Assembly (NCBI GenBank): GCA_933207985.1
Contig: OW240912.1
Span: 197,898,917-197,962,916 of the forward strand
DNA length: 64,000 bases
Direction: 5' to 3'
Source of the DNA: Pelobates cultripes
Taxonomy: Eukaryota > Chordata > Amphibia > Anura > Pelobatidae
Positions within the stretch are counted from its first letter, which is position 1. Every line of letters starts with the position of its first letter. The notes under the pieces were generated by a model. That model was given only the letters and a program-made list of their open reading frames with translations. It searched no databases and had not been told where the DNA came from. Below are positions 10,001 to 21,325 of the stretch, in pieces. The position numbers and the translations under genes were made by a program.

Positions 10001-11123
10001 GACGTGTCACTATCTTCATATAACGTAAAGCGGAACGGACTTTGGGACTATCACTTCACCAGTTATCCCTATACCAGACTTAATTTGGGACGGTAAACAT
10101 TTCTGATTATTGTATTTTACTTTATCATATGAGATCAGCATGACAGGAGGGACAGGTTACTATCACACATGAGAATGCCCCTGTATTTAGCACTCCAGGC
10201 CACCCAAGAAACACCAATTAAAGGCACAAGACCCGAGGGTTTGCAGGGTGGAAACACGCAGGCGAAACTCTGGGGGATACCTAGACACACCACCAGGAAA
10301 GTAGGTGACCTAGCTAGACCGCCTTCTTTAAGAAGCGGCATTTAAAACTCGCCACAATAAGACAACATAAAACGATCATGCTGATCTCATTCTGTTATCC
10401 CGGGCTACTCACTCATTACAGTTGCATGGCCGCGGAGGGGGTGCGATGTTCACACTCAGGGAAAGTTATATTGTGACCACCCTTTGAGGGCGGCGAGCCA
10501 TGGGCAGGGTGAGAGACAAAGCACAATTTGCACCTTGCACTGACCGACGACACACAAACCCCCACTGTCGAGGGACCTTTATGGTCTAGAGCGGTACATA
10601 CCACAATAACTGACTATCGGCCTAGATTATTGTCAGTTCTTAACACTACCCTGACTCAGTTAGTATAACTCGGAATACTCAGGGTTGAGTACCGACTCCT
10701 TAGTAGAGGTCACCAAGCGTACTAAGAGAAGCCCATAAATCTATTCGTATAAGTGAGGGTTAACAAAAAAAACAAAAAACACTTGAACCAACGATACCCT
10801 CACTCGCGCACGTGACCTACTCTAAAGACAATATTGTTAACAAACCACACTACAAGTACTGTTAGTCTCTTAGTGATCGAGACTAGTGAATATTGATCAT
10901 ATTCTCGTTGTTCACGTACATTTCATTGTATATAGTTCAAATTTCAAAGTTACTCGTTCAGGTGCAATCAAACCTCTAATCTCAGGGGTTATTTAGCTGG
11001 TCAAATACATCACCCCTAAACTCTCTTATCTCCCTGAGACTAGACATTGGATAAGAGGTAAGGCCAGTGAGAATACCCCTGTGTTCTGCATATCTCCAGA
11101 CATACGGATAACTAGACCCTATC
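10001..11123 (+). other. Inter-ORF spacer of the LINE
   Basis: A 1.1-kb stretch without coding potential between ORF1 and ORF2. Both flanks belong to the same LINE, so this is a long inter-ORF region rather than another insertion; I see no terminal repeats or target duplication inside it. A spacer of this length is unusual next to mammalian L1 (tens of bases). Confidence 0.6.
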
Positions 11124-14100
11124 ATGGGTAAACGCCAATTACTATCACAAAATGTTAGGGGCCTAAACTCCCCAGAGAAGCGAAGGATGGTGCTCAAGGA
11201 CTTAGCAGCATCGGGAGCAGACGTTATTTTCCTGCAGGAAACTCACCTAAGGGGCACGACGACACCCTCCCTTAGACACCCTAGATTCACACACATCTAC
11301 TACAATAATTTTAGTAAAAGCAAATCTAGGGGGGTAGCGATATTGATCAAATCCGGGGTCCCGTTCACTTACATCAACCACATAACAGATGACTCGGGTC
11401 GATTCCTAATAGTGCAGGGCCAAGTGTGCACATCTCCAATCACCTTAGTGGGGATATATCTCCCGAACAAACACCAATGTGGCACTTTTCGAAAAATTTT
11501 GGCTAAAATCCAGTGAAATACACAAGGCATAATGATAATCGGGGGCGACTTCAACATTTCCCTGGATTCAGCTAAAGATAGCACTTCACTTAAAACTAAA
11601 CACATAGAACCGGCCCGACATCAAATGCAACATATTTTGCATACAAACCAACTAGTAGACTGTTGGAGGGTCCTGCACCCAACAACGAAGTATTTCACAC
11701 ATTACTCAGTCCCGAATAACATGTACTCACGTATAGACTTCTTCCTAACGACACATAGAGATTTGAGTCTCATAACAGATGCTACCATAGGAAATGCAAC
11801 ATGGTCTGATCACGCCCCAATAACTGTTACATTAGATCTTCCATCATTCCCCCGCCCCAAAGGGCAGTGGAAGCTAAACCCACACCTGCTTCAATCACAC
11901 CAAATTAAACAAGCGGTACAGGAGTCCATCACACAATATTTTAAAGAGAACAAATCTCCCGACACGACAGCTTTTACACAGTGGGAGGCACACAAAGCAG
12001 TAATACGGGGAGAACTCATAAAATGGGGGGCACAGACCAAGAAAAACAAACACAAAAGGATCTCAGAACTATTAGGGAAAATTAGTTCCCTCGAGGAAAC
12101 CCACAAACACAACCTTTCAGATCCAATATTCCGCTCTCTTATTGCATTACGAAAGGAATTACACTCCATCCTTCTAGACAATGCTAAAAAAGCCATAGTC
12201 TGGACTAATCACCTGTACTTCGCACAAGGCAATAGAAGTGGCAAACTACTGGCCCATGCTCTGAAACACAAACAAGCCCAAACTTATATCCCCAGGATAA
12301 AACGCCCTAGCAACACAATAGCATCCACTACAGAAGACATAGCAGAGGCTTTCAGGGATTACTACACGTCCCTATATAATTTAAGAAGTACAGCCCCGAC
12401 CACTGAAGACATCACAGCATATTTGGAAGACAAATTTGACACCACACTGACGGCAGCGGCCACAAGATCATTGGATGAGCCATTCTCCTTAGATGAACTG
12501 AAATTGGCCGAGACAGATTCTCAGCGGTTTATTATAAAACCTTTCAAAAAGATCTGATGGATCCTTTCCTAGAAGCTATTAATTCTATCCCTCTGGGACA
12601 CTCTATACCCACACAAGCACTAGAGGCATCCATCACACTCTTGCCCAAACCCGGGAAAGACCCGGAAAAATGCGCAAGTTATAGACCAATCTCCCTCATC
12701 AATGTGGACATTAAAATTTTCACCAAAATGATGGCACTGAGACTGCGGCCCTTCTTGACAGACCTAGTCCACCCTGATCAGGCAGGCTTCGTCCCAGCGA
12801 GAGAGGCGAAGGAAAATACAACCAAAACAATCAACCTGATTCATGCAGCCTCGAAAACCAAGACGCCCTCTCTCATGCTGGCAATAGACGCGGAGAAGGC
12901 GTTCGACAGGGTGGACTGTTCTTTTCTCACACTAACCCTGACAACCTTGGGCTTTGGGGATAGGTGGCTAACCTGGATTAAGGCCATATACTCAACACCC
13001 ACGGCGCAGCTAAAAGTGAACGGGCAGCTATTGAAACCCTTCCAAATAAGCAACGGTACGCGCCAGGGTTGCCCTCTGTCTCCCCTCTTATTTATCTTAA
13101 TGTTAGAACCTCTACTACAAGAGGTCCGCAGGAGGGTAGGCATACGGGGCATTGGAGTAGGGACCAAAGACTATAAAGTGTCTGCTTTTGCAGATGACTT
13201 ACTATTTACAATATCATACCCTACATCTAGTCTGCCTATTCTCATGGAAGTCCTCGACAGATACAGTGCCTTCTCTAACTTCAAAATAAACACAGAAAAA
13301 TGTGAGATCTTAAATATTAATGTCCCTAAGGACCAAGTCACCCACTTACGAGACACATACCCATTCCTCTGGGCTAATAACTCCATTAAATATCTGGGAG
13401 TACAATTAACGAATTCATACAACACACTATACTCCGCAAACTTCCCACAGCTACTCACCGCAATAAGCTCAGATCTAGCAAAGTGGAATAAACCACACTT
13501 TAGGTGGATGGGCCGTATCAACATCATCACAATGATGATTCTACCACGTATACTATATTTACTCAACACACTACCTATCTATATCCCTCCAAAATTCTTT
13601 AAACAGATACAAACGATGCTCACTTCTTTTATATGGGCTAAGAAAAGACCCAGGATAGCCTTTAATATTCTGACCAAAAATAGAGAAAGGGGTGGCCTGG
13701 GATGCCCGCACATTCTCCAATACTACAAAGCAATACACCTAGGGCGCATAATAGAGTGGTCGAGAACAGACGGGAAAAAGATATGGCTCGAGATAGAACA
13801 AAATCAAATAGACACCCCATTGAAAGCTCTCCCCTGGACAATTCACGCCACCCATAATAAGATCCCAAACAAACCACTATTTAGCATTGGGTGAGGTTAT
13901 AGGACTTCAAGGACTGAGACCTCTACAGGATCTTGCGAGATCCAAAACCCAAACCATGCTGCAAACATTCCAATACTATCAACTCAAACATTTCTTAAGC
14001 AAAGAACAACTCTTAAATTGGACACCCAAGGCTGAGACAGCTTTTGAAGCCTTATGTACAAAGCCAATAAATAAGAAAATAATATCGAAATGATATCAAC

Positions 14101-14732
14101 TAATCCAGACTTCGGAGAACGCAGGCCTCCCTTGGTTCACAAGAGCCTCATTTGGTAGGTTCTCTACACCTCTGGAGGAAACCCAATGGTCGACTATATT
14201 ACAAAAAATACTGAAAACACATCCGAATATACCAATGCAAGAGGCTAACTATAAATTCCTCACGAAATGGTACATCACACCTGTAGAGGCAAATAAATAC
14301 AAACTAAAACAATCCCCCATATGTTGGAGATGCGGGGCAGAACGGGGAACATACTATCACATTTGGTGGGAATGTAGAGGAGTGGTAGGATTCTGGAAGG
14401 ATGTCGCGAATTTAACGGAACACCTTAGCGGGATACCCATAGTATTCACACCTGAGGCACTACTTTACTTCCACATCCCCATTTCCCTGGCCAAATTTAA
14501 AAAGTCTATATTATATTTTCTCCTGACAACAGCGAAGACGGTAATAGCAGGGCATTGGAAATCTCAAGTTAAACCCTCACGCAGGGAATGGTACCTCAAG
14601 ATAGATTATATACATAAGATGGAGGAACTCAGAATGTCCACACTAGGCAAGCAACATTGGTTCAACACAATATGGACTCCCTGGAAACTATTTACACAGG
14701 AACACCAACACCTCACTAAAAGCTTCAATTGA
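11124..14732 (+). pseudogene. L1-type ORF2: AP endonuclease and reverse transcriptase, broken
   Basis: The ATG at 11124 opens an apurinic-type endonuclease: LLSQNVRGLNSPEKRR, VIFLQETHL, IIGGDFNI (11532 on), YSRIDFFL and ATWSDHAPI supply the catalytic N, E, D, N and SDH boxes. A TGA at 11514 interrupts it in the same frame. The RT frame resumes at 12557 (SYRPISLINVDIKIFTKMMA, LAIDAEKAFDRVD, NGTRQGCPLSPLLF, and the catalytic FADD at 13187-13198). At about 12500-12520 the frame shifts and the conserved segment before 'vYYKTFQKDL' (family GK.PGPDG) is missing. Another frameshift lies near 13885 and a TGA at 14091. The C-terminus keeps the zinc-knuckle-like CWRCGAERGTYYHIWWEC (about 14320). Non-functional; family recognition is secure, but the exact L1 versus Tx1 clade is not. 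Confidence 0.9.
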
Positions 14733-15232
14733 CCCAGGGAATACTAAGGGACGGCTAATTCTTTAAACCCCATATACTAACCATCCACCACAAAACTCGC
14801 GAGTGTACCCGCAAACTCTAAAGAATGAGCGAGTCTTCAACAGGGTGGGGGGAGAGGAAGGGTGGGGGACGATCGACTCAAGTCTCAGGGGACCGGGAGC
14901 AGGTCTCACAGGATTGGGAGCGAAAAGCCCCACTGGGGCCAAGTTGATCAGGAGAGTCGCTACACTTTGGGAGAGTTTTAGGGTCCAAAACATCGAGGAT
15001 GGAAGGAACCTGCTCCCAGGGGTACACTGACAGTATAGGTGGCAGAACATTTTGAATTTTAGATTGCACAACCTACATGTTAATGGTTTTGTCGGTTTTT
15101 GTTGTACTGATTCATATGGATATTTTTTTTATGTGAACTTCAGATGTATCTAAGTCACTTTGGATTTATATGAAATGTGTTCATAATACATGCTCTCAAA
15201 AGAAAAGCAATAAAAATAAAATAAATTTTAAA
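14733..15232 (+). other. 3' UTR and A-rich tail of the LINE
   Basis: Non-coding 500 bp after the ORF2 stop, G-rich at 14840-14960, ending in an A-rich run with repeated AATAAA/AAATAA motifs (15205-15232) directly before the 3' copy of the target duplication. Confidence 0.8.
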
Positions 15233-15709
15233 AAAAAGTAGCCGAATGCAGCAAAACGGACGAATGAAGCTAAGTGTTAGAAAAAACAAACGAATGGTAT
15301 GTGTTCGTGAAGAATTTGCTGAACTGGTTAGAATTCTTACACGAAAACAGCTGAACAGGACGGAAAACAGGCGCAAAATGGTGCCAAATAAACGGAGAGG
15401 AGAAAATGGAGCCAAAGGGTAGTGAGGAAAGATATAAGGAGAGAAATTAGTAATCAGAAGAAGCAAGTGAGCATGGATAACACACAGAATAAAACATAAG
15501 GAAGGTCTAGAACCCTGGGCTCAAAGGTAACCAACATAATATATAGTATTAAACAAGCGTAATACACAGAAAAATTCCTTAATAACTGGATAAATTAAAG
15601 CAAAAAGGAATTAACAACAAAAGGAGTAATAGAAGCTCAAATAACAATAAATAAATGATATAAATAACCAGAAATCAATAAGAGAAATGTAGTATGTATG
15701 AGAGCAGCA

Positions 15710-15872
15710 AAGAAATAGGAAATTTGTGGGGATGTGCTGACTATTATACTAGTACTTGGTATGGGTGTGGCCTATCACTATGGTTACCATTTTTCTTAAT
15801 GTTTTATTCTTTGCTGCTATTGGTGGACAGTAAAGAAAGGGTTAAGCAATATGAGCCTCAGTGTCTTGACAT
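15710..15872. repeat. DIRS right (5') inverted terminal repeat
   Basis: Inverted counterpart of the left terminal repeat, containing ggggatgtgctgactatta, ggtgtggcctatcacta and the complement of the shared 'ttgctgctattggtggacag' block. The outer 27 bp (15846-15872) are mirrored in the internal complementary region. The stretch 15250-15709 between the LINE and this repeat is the AT-rich DIRS leader. Confidence 0.85.
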
Positions 15873-17608
15873 AAAATCTTGTTCTGGTTCCTACACAAAC
15901 TGCTTGGTCTGGACCCCATTGTATCTTACGGCAAACACTAAGCTTGACGTCCAGACTGGGAACAAATTTTGGCCCAGCATTTTTTTATCACAGCAGAAGG
16001 GGGCAAGGACAGAGGGGTGGGGGGTGTTGTGTCATCACCCATTGATTCAATGTTCTTCCAGGGCAGCCCATATGCAGAGCCATGCTAAAGAGCTCTTGCA
16101 TGAGAGAAAGGTCCTATATTTGTTCTACGTAGCGCAAGTGAATTTAACGACATGCTTGCCCTTCGTTTGCTTGTGACTTGTCTCTGGTGTCTCCAAAAGT
16201 GAGATACCAGAGGACAAAAGGACCAGAGAGTATAGAATTAATTAATTCATTATACAAATATATTCGGGGCCAATAGAAACCCTTGTCTGAAAATCTATTT
16301 ATAAACAGGACTATACATAGGACACGCGGTCACACAATTAGACTGGAAGAAAGGAGATTTAGTCTAAGGCAATGGAAAGGTTTTTCTTCAGTAAAAACAA
16401 TTAGGTTGTGGAATTCTGGAGAGGTGGTTTTATCAGAGTCTATACAGATACATGTCTATTTTCAGCTATGTACCTATGTAAGAGGAGAGAGTGTGTGTTT
16501 AGGGAATGTAGTATGTGTTTGCATACAGGGGATAAAGGATGGGCATAAGGGATCTAGTGTGAGTGTAGATAGTGCAGTGTGTGTATAAGAGATGTAGTGT
16601 CTATAGGGGATCTTTGTGTGAGAGATGTGTAGAGTGGTGCAGTGAGTGTGAAGGGTGTAGTGTGTTGGGTAGGATAGGTTGTGTAGTGGTGGGGGTCAAA
16701 TAAGAGCATAAATATTTTTTCATTATTATTGTATTAAAAAATAAAGAAAAGAAAAGGTGATATCCTCCCTTCCTACCTTTTTCCAGGAAAGGGGGAAATT
16801 GCAAGCTCTGTTGGAACATGGGGTGAGTGACTATAGCCTGCAGCTCCTCGTGCTGTCGACTGAGACCACTCCTCTCGCCAGCTCAGGCACTGCGCTGTGT
16901 CAGAGCATTGCCATGGTAAATCACGGCAACGCTCAGATCGGCAGGCTTGCGGGAGGAACATTCAGCCTCCTGTCCCCTCACTGCAGTGTCAGTGGGCAGG
17001 TGTGAGATATCTTTCTGTCTGTCATCCTCAGCTCCTCTGAGTGTTTGCTGTCAGAAACCTTTGCGGGTCAGGCAAAACAGTCATTTGATTTATATTGGCA
17101 TCTGACTCTGAATTTATGTCTGCAACAGCAAAGGTATGCAGTCTCTGCCCAGTCCCTGCCTCCCCTAAAAGTACTACTGTAAAAGCTTGGACAAAACAAC
17201 AAACAACAGAATGGCCTTCCAGAAGATGGGAAAAGCATTCATAAGTGACCAGAGAGTGGATAGCAGAGCAGGCCCCTCTCTGGTCAGCAGCTGAATTAAT
17301 GCCACCAGGCCCATGAACTCATCATGGGTTGTTGTCACCTGACGGAATCACCAAATTGTATGCTGTTAGGAATAGCTTCTGTACCCTCACATCAACCATG
17401 GAATGACCACTGACCTTGACCATAGAGTGCCCCAGTGTGACACGTGAGGAACGAGTTGGCTTGTCACCTGTGATAAGGAACACTCTTGTCCATCATACAG
17501 TTGTTGTTGTTTCCTGTAGTATCCTATTACAAGGACAATTCAAATACAATTGAAATGATGTGTTTATAATGTGAACTTTGAAATGTCGTTGCAATATACT
17601 GCAATATT
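15873..17608. other. Non-coding stretch, GT-rich in part
   Basis: No gene recognised. 16283-16480 reads in one frame as RGHTIRLEERRFSLRQWKGF then IRLWNSGEVVLSESIQ, reminiscent of the C-terminal end of a LINE or recombinase-type ORF but too short to assign. 16485-16700 is GT-rich. 16760-17010 has a GC-rich block containing 'cacggcaacgctc', a phrase also found (ccacggcaacgctcc) inside the hAT-type elements at 29132 and 58854, so it may be a fragment of that family. Confidence 0.4.
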
Positions 17609-17778
17609 GGCCTTGATTTAATAAGCTTTTCAACTAACTTTATACCGTTATATAAACTTTCAAAATAAGTTATCTACAGAAGTTACCATTAAAGTCCATG
17701 CACATTTTTGAAGATAAATCATTTGGAAGGTTTGTCCGGCAGTGTTGGATAATTTAGAAAGCTTATTAAATCAAGGCC
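17609..17778. mobile_element. 170-bp MITE with 20-bp perfect TIRs
   Basis: The segment begins ggccttgatttaataagctt and ends with its exact reverse complement (17759-17778). The interior is AT-rich and non-coding. The flanking bases are att/ttt, so the target duplication is short or decayed and the superfamily cannot be fixed. Confidence 0.75.
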
Positions 17779-20171
17779 TTTATTGGAAATTCTGAAGTTG
17801 AAAAAAAAAAAAAACTAGCTTTGCCAATTACTAAACTCACTATGCTCCCTCACAAATTTAAATCCTGGCAAATTTAATGCAAATATATTGAAGGGCTCAT
17901 AAAAATGTATTCAGGTCAAAATGCTGAGCTGGGTTTGTGCTGAAGTCAATAAAGACTCAGATAATGGATTCTTGGTGATGTTCGATGAATAGTGAATTGA
18001 ATTGCATTCCTCAGTTCCAATATATATGAGTTGCCCTCCTAAAAGTCAGTGAACAGATTGCTAAAATTCTAGCATTTGCAAAAATGCCTTCATCTGTCTC
18101 ACAAAAATTATAGTTTCAGACCCATTAAGAAAATATAAATTTTTAGACTCTAAATGCATATGCTGACATACTTTGTTTTCTACAATGCCATACCACATTT
18201 TACCTATTGACTTTTCGTTGAATTGTGTAACTTAAAAACAATATTTAGTAAATTTAAGAACGTCTATTTAGCTGTCAATATTACGGATTTAATTTATAAA
18301 TGTATGAGTCTCTAAGCAGAATATAACCATGTTTTACATACGGCTTTAGCAATGAACTGAGAAAGATATTTTCTAAAAATAACTCATGCCATTTTGGCAT
18401 TCATGGCTCCAGCTGACAAGTGACAAGAGAGGCTTAGTTTAGTTAGTTTGATATGCAGTTATATCAATAGTCAGTGTTGATGTTTTTACACAAAGGCTTG
18501 CTATGCTTGCCTGTTTGGAACTGTTTAATACATTTATTCTCTGGGTTTTTCTTTATTTTTTTTAATTTGACAATTTTTATTTATTTTATAACAAACAAAT
18601 GGGGGAAGGGGTTATTCTCTATTTTACATGACATGTGAGCCTGTTAACATTGATACAAGGTACTGTAATGTTATGTGTTAAATGGAAGTATGGTTTAATA
18701 CTGAAGAAGAATTAAAATATTAGTCAAACAATATAATAAAAAAGTAACAAAACGCAATCATAGAGTCAGACTTTTCATTAAACCAGGGTCCTTTTTGTGA
18801 CAATACCAATTTGCTTTATCTGTTTTGAATAGGTATCTCTTAAAATGTAAGGAGTCTATTTAGACACCTTAAAAATAAAAATTTTGATTTATTATATTAA
18901 ACTTCTTGTGAACTCTTCTGCTTTGTAGGTGCTTTTAGGATCATAATTCAGACATTTGGCTTGAATGATTATGTAACAGACTATTATTTAGATTGTCTCT
19001 TTACTGTATTTTTTTTTGTTTGTTTTGGAACATGAATCAAGCAAAAAAGAGTTTGTGAAATATCATTTGTGAAGGCCATTGTAAAATTCTGTCTTTGGGG
19101 GACAAATTTCATGCTGCCTTGTTGTTGTGAATAATATTGCGATATTTTCAGGAGAAAGCTTTGATTGAAGGAAAAATGTATTTGCTGACTGTGTCAGGAG
19201 GCAGTTCAGTAACAGCCAATCTACACCAGTACATCCCGTGTGATAGCTTTAATAGTCAATTACAGCAATCGTGATGGCAAACCCAGTGTTGTAAACGTTG
19301 CTGTTACACGTTTCAGCCTCTCTATGCCTAGATTCAAACTGCTGTAGTTCAAATTCTCATAGCTCAATCTTGGTTGTAAAATCCTCATTTTATTTGCTAC
19401 TCGACTTGTGTATTAAATACTTTTTTCTACTTTATTTAAGTGATTAGGCTGATTTAGTAAGATTACTGGGATGTTGATTAGTGAAAAATTGGTAGATTTA
19501 GTTGCAAAAATAATTTTGACTTCCGTTGCACAGGTAGGTAGTTGAGTAGCATCTGATTCAGTTAAAATGGACTCTCTGTGCTAAATAATGATCCCTTACA
19601 TTTTATGTGCTCTTTATCACATTTTATGATACTTTTTCATCAGTACTTTGCAATTGTATAAATGGTTTTGTGAGCATTTTAACATTAAAATCCTTTTCTC
19701 CTCTGTGATTCTTTTAAAACTAACATCTCCTCTGCTGCCATTCTGTCATTTCCTCTTGATATCACAACCAGTATGTGTTTTGAATTCTGGCTGAGAGGCA
19801 ATGATTCTCTGTGACACTGCTGATACTGTCAGAGTCATTATCAAACAAGATAATGTTTTTTGTAATATAATTGCAGCATATTTTACCATATTCAAAGAGT
19901 TGCTGCACAATTGCTGTGGCAGGCCAAAAGTGCAAAAAAAAAAACAATAATTATCACACAGAGCCTGAAACGTGTAAATGATTTAAAATTTAGCCTCTGA
20001 AATGTAATTCATGTAATTCCAGACGGGGTGAAAAAAGCTTTGAAGCAATTAGGATCATAATTACAATCACTGGTTTTCTAAAAAGCCATGTAACTCTCCA
20101 AAGCCATGAACTAGACTTTTGCTATGCAGGAGACAGCCTCAACTCATAGTTTACTCTCTTATAGAGTACAT
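17779..20171. other. AT-rich non-coding DNA, no feature recognised
   Basis: About 2.4 kb of AT-rich sequence with stops in all frames, a short poly-A at 17801-17815 and no terminal repeats that I can see. It could be host intergenic DNA. Confidence 0.5.
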
Positions 20172-20661
20172 TAGGGATGTGCATGGGCAAAATATTCGGT
20201 TCGGCATTCTGAAATTCTGGACTTCAGAATTTTGGCACTTCGGTTCGGTTCGGTATTCTGAAAATTCTGGACTTTGGCATTTCGGAACTTCTGCACCTTG
20301 GTTCGGTTCGGCACTTCCAAAATTCGGGACTTCAGCACTTCAGGACTTGGATGTTCTCTTCCAGCCGCTTAGTAGATAACTCCCTAATTCCCACAGTATT
20401 AGGGAGCTATCTACCAAAAGGCTGAAAGACCTAAATTGGTCTTTCAGTCAAATTTAGTAATACTAAGTAAAGATTACTTAGTATTAGTAAATTCTGCCCC
20501 TACTTGCTATACCACGTTCGGTTCGGTTTGGCAAATCTGAAATTCGGCACTTCAGAAATTCGCCAATTCAGCTATTCGGACATTCGGAAGTATCCGACTG
20601 TCTGAATTGCCCGAAATTCGTCCGAATTGACATTCGGAACAAAACGAATTGCACATGTCTA
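20172..20661. mobile_element. 490-bp hAT-type element, TSD gagtacat
   Basis: Ends are TAGGGATGTGCA at the left and TGCACATGTCTA at the right, and the element is flanked by the perfect 8-bp duplication gagtacat (20164-20171 and 20662-20669), as hAT transposases make. The interior is filled with 'ttcggttcgg', 'cacttcgg' and 'aattcgg' words arranged as an imperfect palindrome. The element at 34303-35021 has the same termini in the opposite orientation. No coding capacity. Confidence 0.9.
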
Positions 20662-20779
20662 GAGTACATACCTCATAGCACTGGATATCAACCTAGTGGG
20701 TAATACACACTGTGTTATGTAGAGTAAACACAACGGACGGATTGAATTACACACTGGTTAACTCTTTAAGGAAACAAGG

Positions 20780-21303
20780 TGTAATGGTATTTATTAATTA
20801 ATGACTTTACATCATAAAGAAAGCATATTTAGTGTAATGCTTTGGGGGCACCACTAGGGGGAGTGTGTAGGAAGACATGTGCTTCTGGCAGTGACATCAC
20901 AGGCCAGCCTACTTACACTGAATAAAACCAGATGGAGGAGAAAACTCTGTCTCTTTGCCTGTACCTGACTGAACCTAAGATGTAGTACCAGCTCTGACTT
21001 AACCCCAGCCAAAGGGCTGGGGCCTTGTAAGTAAAATGTTGTGTAACATGTAGCAACCTTTTGTAAGTAATATGTTGTAGTTTTGTATTGTATCATAATT
21101 GTAGTAAATTGACATTCTGCTAGCATCTGTTTATTTGTTATAGTTATATTAAATATACATTTAATATTACAACGTTTTGTGTATTTTCTATCCACATATT
21201 CGACCATAATACCATGAATTATAAAAATATTAATGTTGTTCCGTATTGCTTAATTATTATGTATTAAGAGATTAATATTCATATTTAGGTCACGACCACA
21301 ACA
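20780..21303 (+). repeat. 5' LTR
   Basis: 524 bp, TG...CA. It contains a TATA-like gaataaaacc at about 20920, followed by 'ctctgtctctttgcctgtac', a plausible promoter and start of R, and an inverted 'ccccagcc...ggctgggg' hairpin at about 21002-21022. The promoter reading is inference. Confidence 0.9.
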
Positions 21304-21325
21304 TTTGGCGTAGTCGGCAGGATTA
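21304..21325 (+). other. Primer-binding-site position after the 5' LTR
   Basis: The bases right after the LTR read tttggcgtagtcggcagga. This is where a tRNA-complementary primer site is expected, and the tggc start is compatible, but I cannot match it to a specific tRNA 3' end with certainty. Confidence 0.4.

Larger units (their letters stand above)
8801..15249 (+). mobile_element. L1/Tx1-type LINE inserted in the DIRS element, 17-bp TSD
   Basis: The body is 8818-15232 (6415 bp), flanked by the 17-bp repeat aaaaagtagccgaa(c/t)gc at 8801-8817 and 15233-15249 (one mismatch). It has two ORFs in L1 order, a 3' UTR and an A-rich end containing AATAAA-like signals (15205-15232). It lies in the 5' leader of the DIRS element in the opposite orientation. 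The near-perfect duplication says the insertion is relatively young, yet ORF2 has three or more lesions. The short 5' leader (88 bp before the ORF1 ATG) suggests slight 5' truncation. Confidence 0.92.
3366..15872 (-). mobile_element. DIRS-type tyrosine-recombinase retrotransposon, interrupted by an L1
   Basis: The element runs on the minus strand with its 5' end at about 15872 and its 3' end at about 3366. Without the nested LINE (8818-15232) it is about 6.1 kb, a normal size for DIRS elements. Coding order is gag, RT/RNase H, then tyrosine recombinase. It has inverted terminal repeats (3412-3572 and 15710-15872) and an internal complementary region (4090-4186) that matches the outer ends of both termini, which is the layout DIRS uses to form a circular intermediate. 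There is no obvious target duplication, as expected for recombinase-mediated insertion. The coding regions carry frameshifts and stops, so this copy is not autonomous. Confidence 0.9.

Noticed and set aside
20172..20661. Tc1/mariner-type MITE with TA duplication
   Set aside because: TA dinucleotides do flank the inner termini, but a perfect 8-bp duplication just outside them, here and at 34303-35021, indicates hAT instead.
20854..21207. 117-codon minus-strand ORF repeated at 24864-25217
   Set aside because: The repetition is due to the two LTRs of one element, not to a conserved gene; the frame runs antisense to the LTR and has no recognisable domain.
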